NCBI RefSeq assembly: GCF_036013935.1
Contig: NZ_CP107902.1
Coordinates: 10,015,001 to 10,079,000 of the forward strand
Length of the DNA: 64,000 nt
Reading direction: 5' to 3'
From: Streptomyces sp. NBC_00461
GTDB taxonomy: Bacteria > Actinomycetota > Actinomycetes > Streptomycetales > Streptomycetaceae
Shown: one piece after another, positions 15,782-23,810 of the stretch
Numbering within the stretch: the first letter of the stretch is position 1
Layout of the letters: each line of letters starts with the position of its first letter
The notes under the pieces: generated by a model
What the model saw: only the letters and a program-made list of their open reading frames with translations
Told to the model about the DNA's origin: nothing
The model's database searches: none
Position numbers and translations under genes: made by a program

Positions 15782-16282
15782 ATGACGTACGAGTCCCTGC
15801 CCGAGCGAACCCTCCACAAGCGCGAACTCCAGGCGCTCGTGACGGACCTGGCGGCCCACCCGGACCTCTGGCGTGGGCACGTGGCCTTCTCCGACAGCCG
15901 GCGGCACTACGCGTCCCTGCACCGCGACGAGTACGTCGACATCTGGCTGCTGTGCTGGACCCGCCAGAACGACACCGGGTGGCACGACCACGACACGTCC
16001 GGGGGCGCCGTCGCCGTCGTACAGGGCCAACTCAACGAGTCCACGCCACGTATCGGCGGCAGCCACCACCGCGTCACCTTCGAGACCGGCGAGTCCTTCT
16101 GCTTCGGCCCCGAACACATCCACCGGCTCACCGGCGCGACCGACGACGCCGTCTCGATCCACGCCTACTCGCCGCCACTGTGGCGCCTGGGCCAGTACGA
16201 CATCGCCGAGGACGGCCTGATGCGCCGCCTCTCCGTCTCGTACGCGGACGAACTGCGGCCGCTGGACACCCCGGCCGCCTGA
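15782..16282 (+). CDS. Cysteine dioxygenase type I family protein
   Basis: 166 residues from ATG 15782, with GAGAGGAG seven bases upstream. It is a cupin with the iron ligands His-x-His in TGWHDHDTSGGAVAV and the third His in FGPEHIHRLTG. CDO enzymes insert O2 into the thiol of cysteine or related thiols (3-mercaptopropionate, for example) to give sulfinates. At 166 residues it is shorter than mammalian CDO but normal for bacterial members. It is coupled to the amidohydrolase gene. The exact thiol substrate cannot be read from the sequence. Confidence 0.87.
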   Translation: MTYESLPERTLHKRELQALVTDLAAHPDLWRGHVAFSDSRRHYASLHRDEYVDIWLLCWTRQNDTGWHDHDTSGGAVAVVQGQLNESTPRIGGSHHRVTFETGESFCFGPEHIHRLTGATDDAVSIHAYSPPLWRLGQYDIAEDGLMRRLSVSYADELRPLDTPAA

Positions 16283-16290
16283 CGGCGTGG

Positions 16291-16459
16291 CTAGTGCCGC
16301 AACAGGCAACGTTCGCCCCGTCGGGACGCCCGGCACGCACTCTCACCGCACGGGCCGAAAGCCCAAGTACGTCCAGTACGAGGACTTCCGGCCGGCACGC
16401 CGAGAGCACGCACCGGACGCCGCTCCTTGACGGGCAAACGTTCCCTGCCGCGGCACTAG
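16291..16459. repeat. 169-bp MITE-like near-palindrome bounded by CTAG
   Basis: Both ends are CTAGTGCCGC in inverted orientation (16291-16300 and 16450-16459). Terminal arms of 28 bases match at about 24 positions, and the inverted symmetry continues imperfectly almost to the centre, so the whole element can fold into one long hairpin. There is no coding potential. CTAG at both ends could be a target duplication of the YTAR kind used by some IS5-type elements, or simply part of the repeat. It lies between the convergent dioxygenase and anti-sigma genes. Its right end supplies the TAG stop of the latter. Confidence 0.75.
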
Positions 16460-16881
16460 TTGGAAAGGGCCAGGACCGCGCGCACCCGCTTGCCGCCACC
16501 CGTGACCGACGTGACGTCCAGATGCTGTGTCAGGCAGCGCACCATGGCCAGCCCCCGGCCGCTCTCACCGTCGGCGGTGAACGGCCGTACACGAGGCGGG
16601 AGCGGGCTTTCGTCGTAGACCTCGACGGTCACCCGCTCCTCGGACACCCGCAGCCGCAGTCGGCAGGCGCTGCGGCCGTGCCGGGTGGCGTTGGCGACCA
16701 GCTCCGAGACCACGAGTTTCACGTCGTCGATCTGCTCGGCCTCCACCTGCGCCGTCCGCAGCCGGGAGCACGCCAGAAACTTCGAAGCGAGCCCTCGTGC
16801 CCGACGTGCCGACGCGGCCTCGTCGAGCAGCAGGTACTCCACTCGCACGGAACGCCCATGGGTACGCCTGTGCGCACGCAT
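16456..16881 (-). CDS. RsbW/SpoIIAB-like ATP-binding regulatory kinase
   Basis: 141 residues from ATG 16881. It is a single GHKL ATPase domain: N-box VVSELVANATRHG (residues ~57-69), G1 box region EVYDESPLPP, and G2 box GESGRGLAMV. Such stand-alone proteins phosphorylate STAS anti-anti-sigma factors and sequester sigma factors. The stop codon TAG lies inside the terminal repeat of the adjacent MITE-like element, so the last residues may have been altered by its insertion. It is head-to-head with the SpoIIE phosphatase gene, a plausible opposing partner. Confidence 0.88.
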   Translation of the reverse strand: MRAHRRTHGRSVRVEYLLLDEAASARRARGLASKFLACSRLRTAQVEAEQIDDVKLVVSELVANATRHGRSACRLRLRVSEERVTVEVYDESPLPPRVRPFTADGESGRGLAMVRCLTQHLDVTSVTGGGKRVRAVLALSN

Positions 16882-17184
16882 GGCGGATCACATCCCCTCC
16901 TAGGACACCCGGCTTCCCCGCGGCCAGTCCGCCCACCGGGGCCGCGGCATCTCTTGCGCGGCCGGTCCTGCCCACTCGTGATGCCCGGTGCCCGTGATCG
17001 GCAACCCTTGCGGCTCAACTCCGGGCGTGAACGGGTCAGGAAATATCAGCTCCCGGCCTCAATTGGGTAAAGCGCCGGGCCGCAGGCCGGGATTGCCTGG
17101 CAGCCTGTGGAGCGTCCGAAGGTGGGAATGGGGCGCCTGCGGAAAACGGCATCCTCGGGTGCCACGATGTCGATGGAGCACTCC
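16882..17184. other. Intergenic region, divergent promoters
   Basis: 303 bases between the divergent ATPase and phosphatase genes. AGGAGGGG for the ATPase gene is visible near 16900. I see no convincing gene, repeat or strong palindrome in the rest. Confidence 0.5.
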
Positions 17185-18276
17185 ATGACTGCAAAGAGGA
17201 CGCAGCGCAGTCATACGGTGCTGACCTGGCTGCCGGTCGTGGTGATGGCGGTGGTCGCGGTCGGGGACGTCCTGACGGGACCCGGGGTGGGCTTCCTGCC
17301 CCTCGCCTCACTCGGCCCGGCCTTCGCCGGACTGGTCGGAGGATGGCGGCGTACGGCATGGTTCGGCGCGGCCGCCCTGCTGCTGTGCGTGGCGCTCGGC
17401 CTCTACGACGGGCTGTTCCAGGAACGCCGGGGCTTCATGGCGGTGGTGTCGGTGGTGGGCGTTACCGGCGCGAGCATCGCAGCCGCGGTGATGCGCCGAC
17501 GCCGGGAGGCCGAACTCGCCAGCGTGCGGTCGATCGCGGAGGTCGCCCAGCGTGTGCTGCTGCGGCCGGTGCCGCTGACCGCGGGACCGCTCCAGGCGGC
17601 GGTGTCCTACACCTCGGCCGTGGCGGAGGCCCGTATCGGCGGCGATCTGTACGAGGTGGTGGCCTCCCCGCACGGCGTGCGGATGATCGTGGGTGACGTG
17701 CAGGGCAAAGGACTGGCCGCCGTCGAGACGGCCGCCGTGGTTCTCGGCGCGTTCCGGGAGGCGGCGCACGACGAGCCCGACCTGGTCGGTCTGGGCGAAC
17801 GCCTGGAGCGCAGCGTGTCGCGTGTGCTGGAGGGCGAGAAGTTCGTCACCGCGGTCCTCGCCGAGGTCGGTCCCCGTCACGAGGTCGTCTTCCTCAACTA
17901 CGGCCACCCGCCCCCGATGGTCGTACGCGAGGACGGCACCGCCGACTTCCCGCAACCATCGGCCTACGCCCTGCCCCTCGGCCTGGGCCTGCAGGGTAGC
18001 GGCAGCCCCGAACCGTTCTCGGTCGGCTTCGCCCCCGGCGAGCAACTGCTGCTGTACACCGACGGCGTGACCGAGGCACGCGACGAGAACGGTGACTTCT
18101 ATCCGCTCGGTGAGAGGGCCCACCTCCTCAAGGAGGCCGACGCCCAGAGCGCCCTGGACACCCTGCGCGAGGACCTGGTCCGTCACGCCGCGGGACCGCC
18201 GCACGACGACGCGGCGATGCTCCTGATCCGCTACCACCAGCACGCGCCCGGAGAATCCGCCGGGGCGGCCGGGTGA
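17185..18276 (+). CDS. Membrane-anchored SpoIIE-type PP2C phosphatase
   Basis: 363 residues from ATG 17185, chosen because GGAG lies six bases upstream; ATGs at 17167 and 17173 are alternatives. Three or four hydrophobic segments span residues ~12-105. The SpoIIE/PP2C domain follows, with metal-binding motifs GGDLYEV, VGDVQGKGLAAVE and YTDGVTEARD and a final HDDAAMLLI. Such enzymes dephosphorylate anti-anti-sigma factors in response to signals. The divergent RsbW-like gene suggests a local partner-switch pair, though no STAS gene is adjacent. Confidence 0.9.
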   Translation: MTAKRTQRSHTVLTWLPVVVMAVVAVGDVLTGPGVGFLPLASLGPAFAGLVGGWRRTAWFGAAALLLCVALGLYDGLFQERRGFMAVVSVVGVTGASIAAAVMRRRREAELASVRSIAEVAQRVLLRPVPLTAGPLQAAVSYTSAVAEARIGGDLYEVVASPHGVRMIVGDVQGKGLAAVETAAVVLGAFREAAHDEPDLVGLGERLERSVSRVLEGEKFVTAVLAEVGPRHEVVFLNYGHPPPMVVREDGTADFPQPSAYALPLGLGLQGSGSPEPFSVGFAPGEQLLLYTDGVTEARDENGDFYPLGERAHLLKEADAQSALDTLREDLVRHAAGPPHDDAAMLLIRYHQHAPGESAGAAG

Positions 18277-18325
18277 GTTCCGGGCCACCACCGGCACCCG
18301 CAGCCGCCCTTGCGCGAGCCACGTC

Positions 18326-18724
18326 CTACGTCGCCCTCCGGGTGACGCGGGCGCCGGCTCGGATCGCCTTCGGGATCTCGGCGACCTCGTCCACGACCTC
18401 CATCAGCCGGTCCAGGTCCGCGGCAGGCGCGGTCGAGTCCAGCACGACCGAGTAACTGATGCCGGTCGAGGCCCAGTTCTCCGTGTCGAACCCGCCGGCC
18501 GCACTGACGCGCACACCGTCGAGCACGATGCCCGAGCCGGCGGCCTCGCGGTACAGGTCGTTGAGCACACAGCCGGCGGCGGCCAGATGAAGCAGATGCG
18601 CCCCGGTGAAGTCCGCCTCGACGGTGACGCCCTCCGTGGTCCACCGATGAGGGAAGCCGACAGCGTGCTCGTCGAGGGAGCGGAGGCTCCCGGCACTGAC
18701 CACGACGCCGAATCCGTCAGCCAT
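18326..18724 (-). CDS. OsmC-family protein, single-cysteine variant
   Basis: 132 residues from ATG 18724. It shows the OsmC helix with the first redox Cys (AAAGCVLNDLYREA, near residue 52) and the following beta strand (VRVSAAGGFD). The second, resolving Cys of OsmC/Ohr peroxidases is not present in the C-terminal half (AEIPKAIRAGARVTRRAT). A peroxidase function is therefore doubtful. It is divergent from a second, two-Cys OsmC gene at 18926. Confidence 0.78.
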   Translation of the reverse strand: MADGFGVVVSAGSLRSLDEHAVGFPHRWTTEGVTVEADFTGAHLLHLAAAGCVLNDLYREAAGSGIVLDGVRVSAAGGFDTENWASTGISYSVVLDSTAPAADLDRLMEVVDEVAEIPKAIRAGARVTRRAT

Positions 18725-18925
18725 CCCCGGTCCTTCCGTGGTCGGCGGGCGACGGCCGGTTCAGCGCACGCCGCGTGCGCAATTCAAGCAGAATCGGCCC
18801 GGCGCGCATCCGGCGGCGGTGAGGCTATCAACCTGCTGAAGATCGAGGTCTACGGTTCTGTCCTGCGCCAAGTGGCCTCGGACCGCGAACTGAACGGCAC
18901 CGGTAACGGCACTAATGTCGTCCGC

Positions 18926-19372
18926 ATGACCGAAGACTCCCTGCGCTCCGTCACCGTCGAGCGAACCAGCACCGGACACTTCGTCGCCACGAACGCCCGC
19001 GGCGGCACGATCAGCTTCGGGACCGCTTCCGATTCCGATCCGCACGGGGAGAGCGAGTTCACCCCGGTCGAACTGCTGCTGGCCGCGATCGGAGGCTGTA
19101 CGGCGGTGGACGTGGACATCGCCGTCAGCCGCCACGCGGAGCCCGCCAGGTTCTCCCTCGGGGTGTCCGGCAACAAGATCAATGACGAGCTGGGCAACCG
19201 GATGACCGATCTGCACGTCACCTTCAGCGTCGCCTTCCCGGACGGCGAGGGCGCGGAGCGGGCGCGGGCGATCCTTCCCCGGGCGGTCAAGACGTCCCAC
19301 GACCGGCTCTGCACGGTCAGCCGCACGGTCGAGATCGGCACACCGGTCACCGCGACGGTCGAGGACGCCTGA
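18926..19372 (+). CDS. OsmC-family thiol peroxidase
   Basis: 148 residues from ATG 18926. The first Cys is in LLAAIGGCTAVDVD and the second in HDRLCTVSRTVE, the pair used to reduce organic hydroperoxides in OsmC/Ohr proteins. The start ATG is preceded by a longer open frame, but only this start gives a normal OsmC length. It is divergent from the one-Cys OsmC gene. Confidence 0.85.
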   Translation: MTEDSLRSVTVERTSTGHFVATNARGGTISFGTASDSDPHGESEFTPVELLLAAIGGCTAVDVDIAVSRHAEPARFSLGVSGNKINDELGNRMTDLHVTFSVAFPDGEGAERARAILPRAVKTSHDRLCTVSRTVEIGTPVTATVEDA

Positions 19373-19389
19373 CCTGACCTCGTCGCGCT

Positions 19390-19410
19390 CGACGACCGAG
19401 CAGGTCGTCG
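19390..19410. terminator. Shared terminator-like hairpin
   Basis: CGACGACC-GAGCA-GGTCGTCG, an 8-bp perfect stem in the 39-base gap between the convergent OsmC and PfkB genes. Confidence 0.65.
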
Positions 19411-19411
19411 G

Positions 19412-20308
19412 TCACCCCTCCCGCATCCAGGCCCGGGTGCCGAACGAGGTGCATGCCCGCGAGGCCACCGCCACCGCGCCGCGCAGCGCCTCGACGAAGC
19501 CCTCCGCCGTCAGCCGGCCCTGAACGGCGAGGTGATGGGCGAGTGCCCCGTGCAGCACGTCACCCGCCCCCAGCGTGTCCGCCACACGGACCGCGGGCAC
19601 CTCCACCGTGCCACCGCCGTCGTGACCCGCCCACACGAGGGGCCGCCCTCCCCGGCTGACGGCCGACCAGAGGACCCCGTACTCCCGCAGGACCCGCAGG
19701 GTGTCCGCCGGAGTTCCCGCGCCGGGCGGGTGGAAGTCGGCCGAGCAGACGGCCACGTCCACGAACGGCAGCAGCTTCTCCGTGCCGTCCTTCCAACTCC
19801 CGCCGTCCAGCACGGTCACCCGGCCGGCGGTACGCGCGGCCCGGGCTGCGGACAGCGCAAGTTCCATGTGGTGGCCGTCGAACTCGACGACGTCACAGGC
19901 CGCCACCAACGCGTCGAGATCGGCGGGCGGGGTGAGCCGGTGGCCCGTGGCATTGGTGGAGGCGACGGCACGTTCCCCGGTGGAGGCGGTCACCAGAACG
20001 GAGGACACGGCAGGCGGCTCGACCGAGTCCGCCGCGAGGTCCGAAACGGTCACTCCCAGCCGGCTCAGGTCAGCGGTCGCCGCACGTCCCAGCGGATGGG
20101 AGCCGATGGCGGTCAGCAACCTCGCCGAGCCACCCAGGTGGCTGAAGGCCGCTGCCGCGTTCGCCGCCGGGCCGCCCGCGGCGACGACCTGCTCACGAGC
20201 CGTGAGTTTCTCGTCGGAGGCCGGCGCATGGTCCACGAGCTGGATGACGTCCAGCGTGCACAGGCCGACGAACAGCCCCTCAGGACGCCCCCTCGTCGCC
20301 GGCTCCAC
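19412..20308 (-). CDS. PfkB-family carbohydrate kinase
   Basis: 298 residues from GTG 20308 (VEPATRGRPEGLFVGL), with AGGAGGAGG upstream. The N-terminal PfkB signature is AAGGPAANAAAAFSHLGG, and the anion-hole/catalytic motif DTLGAGDVLHGA (Asp as general base) is near residue 245. It phosphorylates a sugar or nucleoside, probably ribokinase-like; the exact substrate is unclear. It stands alone on its strand. Confidence 0.87.
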   Translation of the reverse strand: MEPATRGRPEGLFVGLCTLDVIQLVDHAPASDEKLTAREQVVAAGGPAANAAAAFSHLGGSARLLTAIGSHPLGRAATADLSRLGVTVSDLAADSVEPPAVSSVLVTASTGERAVASTNATGHRLTPPADLDALVAACDVVEFDGHHMELALSAARAARTAGRVTVLDGGSWKDGTEKLLPFVDVAVCSADFHPPGAGTPADTLRVLREYGVLWSAVSRGGRPLVWAGHDGGGTVEVPAVRVADTLGAGDVLHGALAHHLAVQGRLTAEGFVEALRGAVAVASRACTSFGTRAWMREG

Positions 20309-20443
20309 CCACCAGCACCTCCTCCTGCCCGGGCCTGCGGTCAGTGTACGAACCGATGGAAACGACGCCACTGCCGTGCCGGGATGCCTGCGTTGGGCGG
20401 TACTTGACGTGCGGTCCGGGACTCCTCGGGGTCAGATGATTGC

Positions 20444-21304
20444 GTGCGAAGATCCATAAGCTCCCAGTACGGCCGCTCGTGCCTGCGTCTCATCGCGGCC
20501 ATGGCCGGCCTTCTCCTCGCTCTGTCCGGACTGCAGGCCGCACCCGCGGCGGCCGAGCCCGTCCCCAGCCCCGTACGCGGCAGCGCCTACATGGGCATGG
20601 GCGTCAGAGCCCACGACACGGTCAGTGACCCGCCCGACGTCACGGCCCCGACCGTCACAGCGCCGACCGTCAAGGCCACTCAGACCGAGGGCGTGGACGT
20701 CGCCAGCTACCAGGGCGATGTCGCCTGGGCCACTCTGTGGAGCGGCGGCGTCAGATGGGCCTACACCAAGGCCACGGAGGGCACGTCCTACCAGAACCCC
20801 TACTTCGCCCAGCAGTACGACGGCGCCTACGACGTCGGCATGATCCGCGGGGCGTACCACTTCGCGGCGCCGGACTCCAGCAGCGGCACCGCACAGGCCG
20901 ACTACTTCGTCGACCACGGCGGGGGCTGGTCCGCCGACGGCCTGACACTGCCCGGCGTACTCGACATCGAGTGGAACCCCTACGGTGACGCCTGCTACGG
21001 CAAGTCCACCAGCGCCATGGTCACCTGGATCCGCGACTTCCTGAAGCGCTACAAGGACCGCACGCATCGCGACGCCGTCATCTACACGGCCACGGCCTGG
21101 TGGGACAGCTGCACCGGCAGCTACAGCGGCTTCGGTGCCACCAACCCCCTATGGGTCGCCCGCTACGCCTCGTCGGTGGGGGCGCTGCCGGCAGGCTGGA
21201 AGACGTACACCATGTGGCAGTACACCTCGTCCGGGGCGATCGTGGGCGACCGTGACAAGTTCAACGGCGCCGTGGACGTGTTGCGCAAGTTCGCCACCGG
21301 TTGA
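20444..21304 (+). CDS. Secreted GH25 lysozyme (N-acetylmuramidase)
   Basis: 286 residues from GTG 20444. The signal peptide (basic RRSISSQYGR, hydrophobic MAGLLLALSGL, cleavage near APAAA) ends around residue 37. The GH25 domain begins at EGVDVASYQGDV with its first catalytic Asp, and the second acidic pair is in PGVLDIEW. The C-terminal strand WQYTSSGAIVGDRDKFNG is typical. It cleaves the beta-1,4 bond of peptidoglycan. There is no separate cell-wall-binding module. Confidence 0.92.
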   Translation: MRRSISSQYGRSCLRLIAAMAGLLLALSGLQAAPAAAEPVPSPVRGSAYMGMGVRAHDTVSDPPDVTAPTVTAPTVKATQTEGVDVASYQGDVAWATLWSGGVRWAYTKATEGTSYQNPYFAQQYDGAYDVGMIRGAYHFAAPDSSSGTAQADYFVDHGGGWSADGLTLPGVLDIEWNPYGDACYGKSTSAMVTWIRDFLKRYKDRTHRDAVIYTATAWWDSCTGSYSGFGATNPLWVARYASSVGALPAGWKTYTMWQYTSSGAIVGDRDKFNGAVDVLRKFATG

Positions 21305-21363
21305 CCTTCCCGCGCCGCCGACCTGCGTGAACGCCGGTCCCGGTGCACTGAGATACTCCGGCG

Positions 21364-21894
21364 GTGGATGCTGAGTTGACGGGGAACGGCGGGGAGTCCG
21401 ACGCGACGTCGCCTGTGCGGAGCGCGTCGGCACCCGCCGTGGGCTGGGCGCTGCGCCCTGCGGTGACGGCGGACATCGAGGTCGTCGCGGAGTTGCGGGC
21501 CGAGGTCATGCGCGCCGACCTGGAGCGCCTCGGGCGCTACGACGAGCACCGTGTACGGCAGCGGCTCCGGGACTCGTTCTCCCCGCGGCACACCTCGATC
21601 ATCACGGTCGAGGGTGAACTCGCGGGATGCGTCACGGTCCGGCCCGCCCGAGGCCGCCAGTGGCTGGAGCACTTCTACCTCGCCCCGCACTGCCAGGGCC
21701 GAGGCCTGGGTTCCGCCGTCCTGCGCACGGTGCTGGAGCGGACGGACACGCAGGGCATGACCGTGGCGTTGAACGTCCTGCAGGGCAGCGCCGCCCGCCG
21801 CCTCTACGAGCGCCATGGCTTCGTCGTCGAAACGCAGGATCCGGTCGACGTGTTCATGGTGCGGCCGCCGGACCGCTCGGACCGCGTGCCGTAG
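21364..21894 (+). CDS. GNAT-family N-acetyltransferase
   Basis: 176 residues from GTG 21364. The acetyl-CoA-binding motif A is LAPHCQGRGLGSAVLRTVLE (residues ~110-128), followed by ALNVLQGSAARRLYERHGF, the usual motif B. A disordered leader of ~28 residues precedes the fold. The substrate is unknown. Confidence 0.87.
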   Translation: MDAELTGNGGESDATSPVRSASAPAVGWALRPAVTADIEVVAELRAEVMRADLERLGRYDEHRVRQRLRDSFSPRHTSIITVEGELAGCVTVRPARGRQWLEHFYLAPHCQGRGLGSAVLRTVLERTDTQGMTVALNVLQGSAARRLYERHGFVVETQDPVDVFMVRPPDRSDRVP

Positions 21895-22043
21895 GAACGC
21901 GTGGCGCAGGACGACGTGGTCCGACCGGTCCGGCGGAGCGCGAGGCGGGCCGGCAGCGGTCCGGAAGATCAACAGCGCAGCGAACATGGCGGCAGACCTG
22001 CTCATGCGCGTTTGAGTCGCGCCGAGGCGTGTACGCGTTATGT

Positions 22044-23582
22044 ATGGCCCACACGAAGATGGAGACAGAACGAAAGTACGAAGCCCCGCCTACCGGTGAC
22101 ACCTCGTGGCTGGCGGAGCTGACCGGTGTGGGCGGCATCGCGTCGGTTCAAGAAGAGGGCACTGACGAGCTGGACGCCGTCTACTACGACACCGAGGACC
22201 TGCGCCTGGCGGGCGCATCGGCCACACTGCGGCGAAGGACCGGCGGATCCGACGCCGGCTGGCACCTCAAACTTCCCGGGTCCGGGGACAGCCGGGAGGA
22301 GATCCAGGCCCCCCTGTCCGATGCGATTCCGGACCCGCTGCGGGACCTGGCGCTGTCCCGTACCCGAGGGGCGGAGCTGAGGCCTGTCGTCCGGATCCGC
22401 TCCACCCGCGGCACGCGGCACCTCGTCGATTCCGACGGCGCGCTCCTCGCGGAGCTGACCGTCGACCGGGTTCGGGCCGAGCCCTCGTCGGTCACGACCA
22501 CCTGTGCCGAATGGACCGAGATGGAGGTCGAGCTCGCTGAGGACGCCGACCCCTCACTCCTCGACGTCGTGGACAAGACACTGAGCAAGAGCGGCATCGG
22601 CCGTGCGGCCGGCCCGTCCAAGCTGGCCCGGGCCCTGGAGGAGACGGGAGTCGGCGCGCCCCGCCTGCCGGACATGCGTACCGAGGCCGTCACCCCGGGT
22701 TCGGCCGGCGAGCAGTTCCTGACGTATGTGGACGAGCAGGTCCGCGCCCTCGTCGATCTCGATCCGGCGGTACGCCGCGACCTGCCCGATGCCGTGCACA
22801 AGATGCGCGTCACCTGCCGCCGGCTGCGCAGCACCCTGCGTTCCTACCGCTCCGTACTGGCTCGCGAGGTCACCGATCCGATCCGCGAGGAACTGAAGTG
22901 GCTCGGCGGCGAACTGGGCGCGGCGCGCGACCACGAGGTCCTCATGGACCGGCTCGGCTCGCGCATCGACGCCCTGCCTCCCGAACTGATCCTGGGACCC
23001 GTGGACGCCCGCTTGCAGGTGTGGAACGTCGCCCGGACAGTGAAGGCCCGTGAACGCACCCTCGATGCCCTGCACTCGCCCCGCTACCTGGCTCTCCTGG
23101 AGTCCCTGACCCTGCTCACCGAGCAGCCTCCGCTGCGTCGGAAGGCCGCCAGCAAGCCGCGCAAGGTGATGGCCAAGGCGGTCCTCAAGGAGTACGAGCG
23201 GCTGTCCGTCCGGATGACACACGCGCTGGAGCTGTCCCCGGGCACAGAACGCGACGTGGCGCTCCACCAGGCCCGCAAGGCCGCCAAGAAGACGCGGTAC
23301 GCCACCGAACCGGCGCGCGCCTCACTCGGCAATCCCGCCAAGCGGCTCGGCCAGCGGGTCAAGCGCGTTCAGAAGGTCCTGGGGGACCATCAGGACAGCG
23401 TCGTGGCACGGGACGCCCTGCGTGAGCTGGCCGTTGCCGCGCACACGGCAGGAGAAGGAGGCTTCACCTGGGGCCTGTTGTACGGCCACGAGCAGGCCAC
23501 GGCCGCGGGCCGTGAACGGGAACTGCCGGGCGCGTGGGCCGACGCGTCGAAGCCGAAGCTGCGCAAGAAGCTCGCCGACTGA
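22044..23582 (+). CDS. CYTH-CHAD domain protein (polyphosphate-related)
   Basis: 512 residues from ATG 22044; ATG 22059 is an alternative. The N-terminal CYTH domain opens with the ExExK motif (METERKYE). Paired acidic and basic strands follow, as in inorganic triphosphatases (YYDTEDLRLAGASATLRRR, EMEVELAE). From about residue 225 a CHAD domain has conserved histidines and arginines (VHKMRVTCRRLRSTLRSYR, LHQARKAAKKTRYA). CHAD domains bind polyphosphate, and the CYTH domain would hydrolyse tripolyphosphate or be a pseudo-enzyme. The protein is cytoplasmic. Confidence 0.92.
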   Translation: MAHTKMETERKYEAPPTGDTSWLAELTGVGGIASVQEEGTDELDAVYYDTEDLRLAGASATLRRRTGGSDAGWHLKLPGSGDSREEIQAPLSDAIPDPLRDLALSRTRGAELRPVVRIRSTRGTRHLVDSDGALLAELTVDRVRAEPSSVTTTCAEWTEMEVELAEDADPSLLDVVDKTLSKSGIGRAAGPSKLARALEETGVGAPRLPDMRTEAVTPGSAGEQFLTYVDEQVRALVDLDPAVRRDLPDAVHKMRVTCRRLRSTLRSYRSVLAREVTDPIREELKWLGGELGAARDHEVLMDRLGSRIDALPPELILGPVDARLQVWNVARTVKARERTLDALHSPRYLALLESLTLLTEQPPLRRKAASKPRKVMAKAVLKEYERLSVRMTHALELSPGTERDVALHQARKAAKKTRYATEPARASLGNPAKRLGQRVKRVQKVLGDHQDSVVARDALRELAVAAHTAGEGGFTWGLLYGHEQATAAGRERELPGAWADASKPKLRKKLAD

Positions 23583-23732
23583 CCACGCGTTCCCGGACGC
23601 AGGCAACCGCAATACATCGGATGAGTCAAGTGCTGCGGGCCGGGGTTGTTGATGTGGGTGTGTTGTGCCAACTTGCCCGTCGATCTGCCGAGTTCGGCTG
23701 GCCATGACCCGCTCTCGTAATTGTTAAGGTTG

Positions 23733-23761
23733 TTGACAGGTTCACGAGGTGTGCCTACGTT
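23733..23761 (+). promoter_or_regulatory. Probable sigma-70-type promoter of the GH97 gene
   Basis: TTGACA (23733-23738) and TACGTT (23756-23761) are separated by exactly 17 bases, 50 bases upstream of the GH97 start. Confidence 0.6.
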
Positions 23762-23810
23762 CGCCAAGACACCCGATGTATCGATGATCCATCAGGTCTG
23801 GAGGACGACG

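Noticed and set aside
14849..16282. Transport or sugar-use operon under LacI
   Set aside because: No transporter or glycosidase is present. The two enzymes point to thiol or small-acid chemistry.
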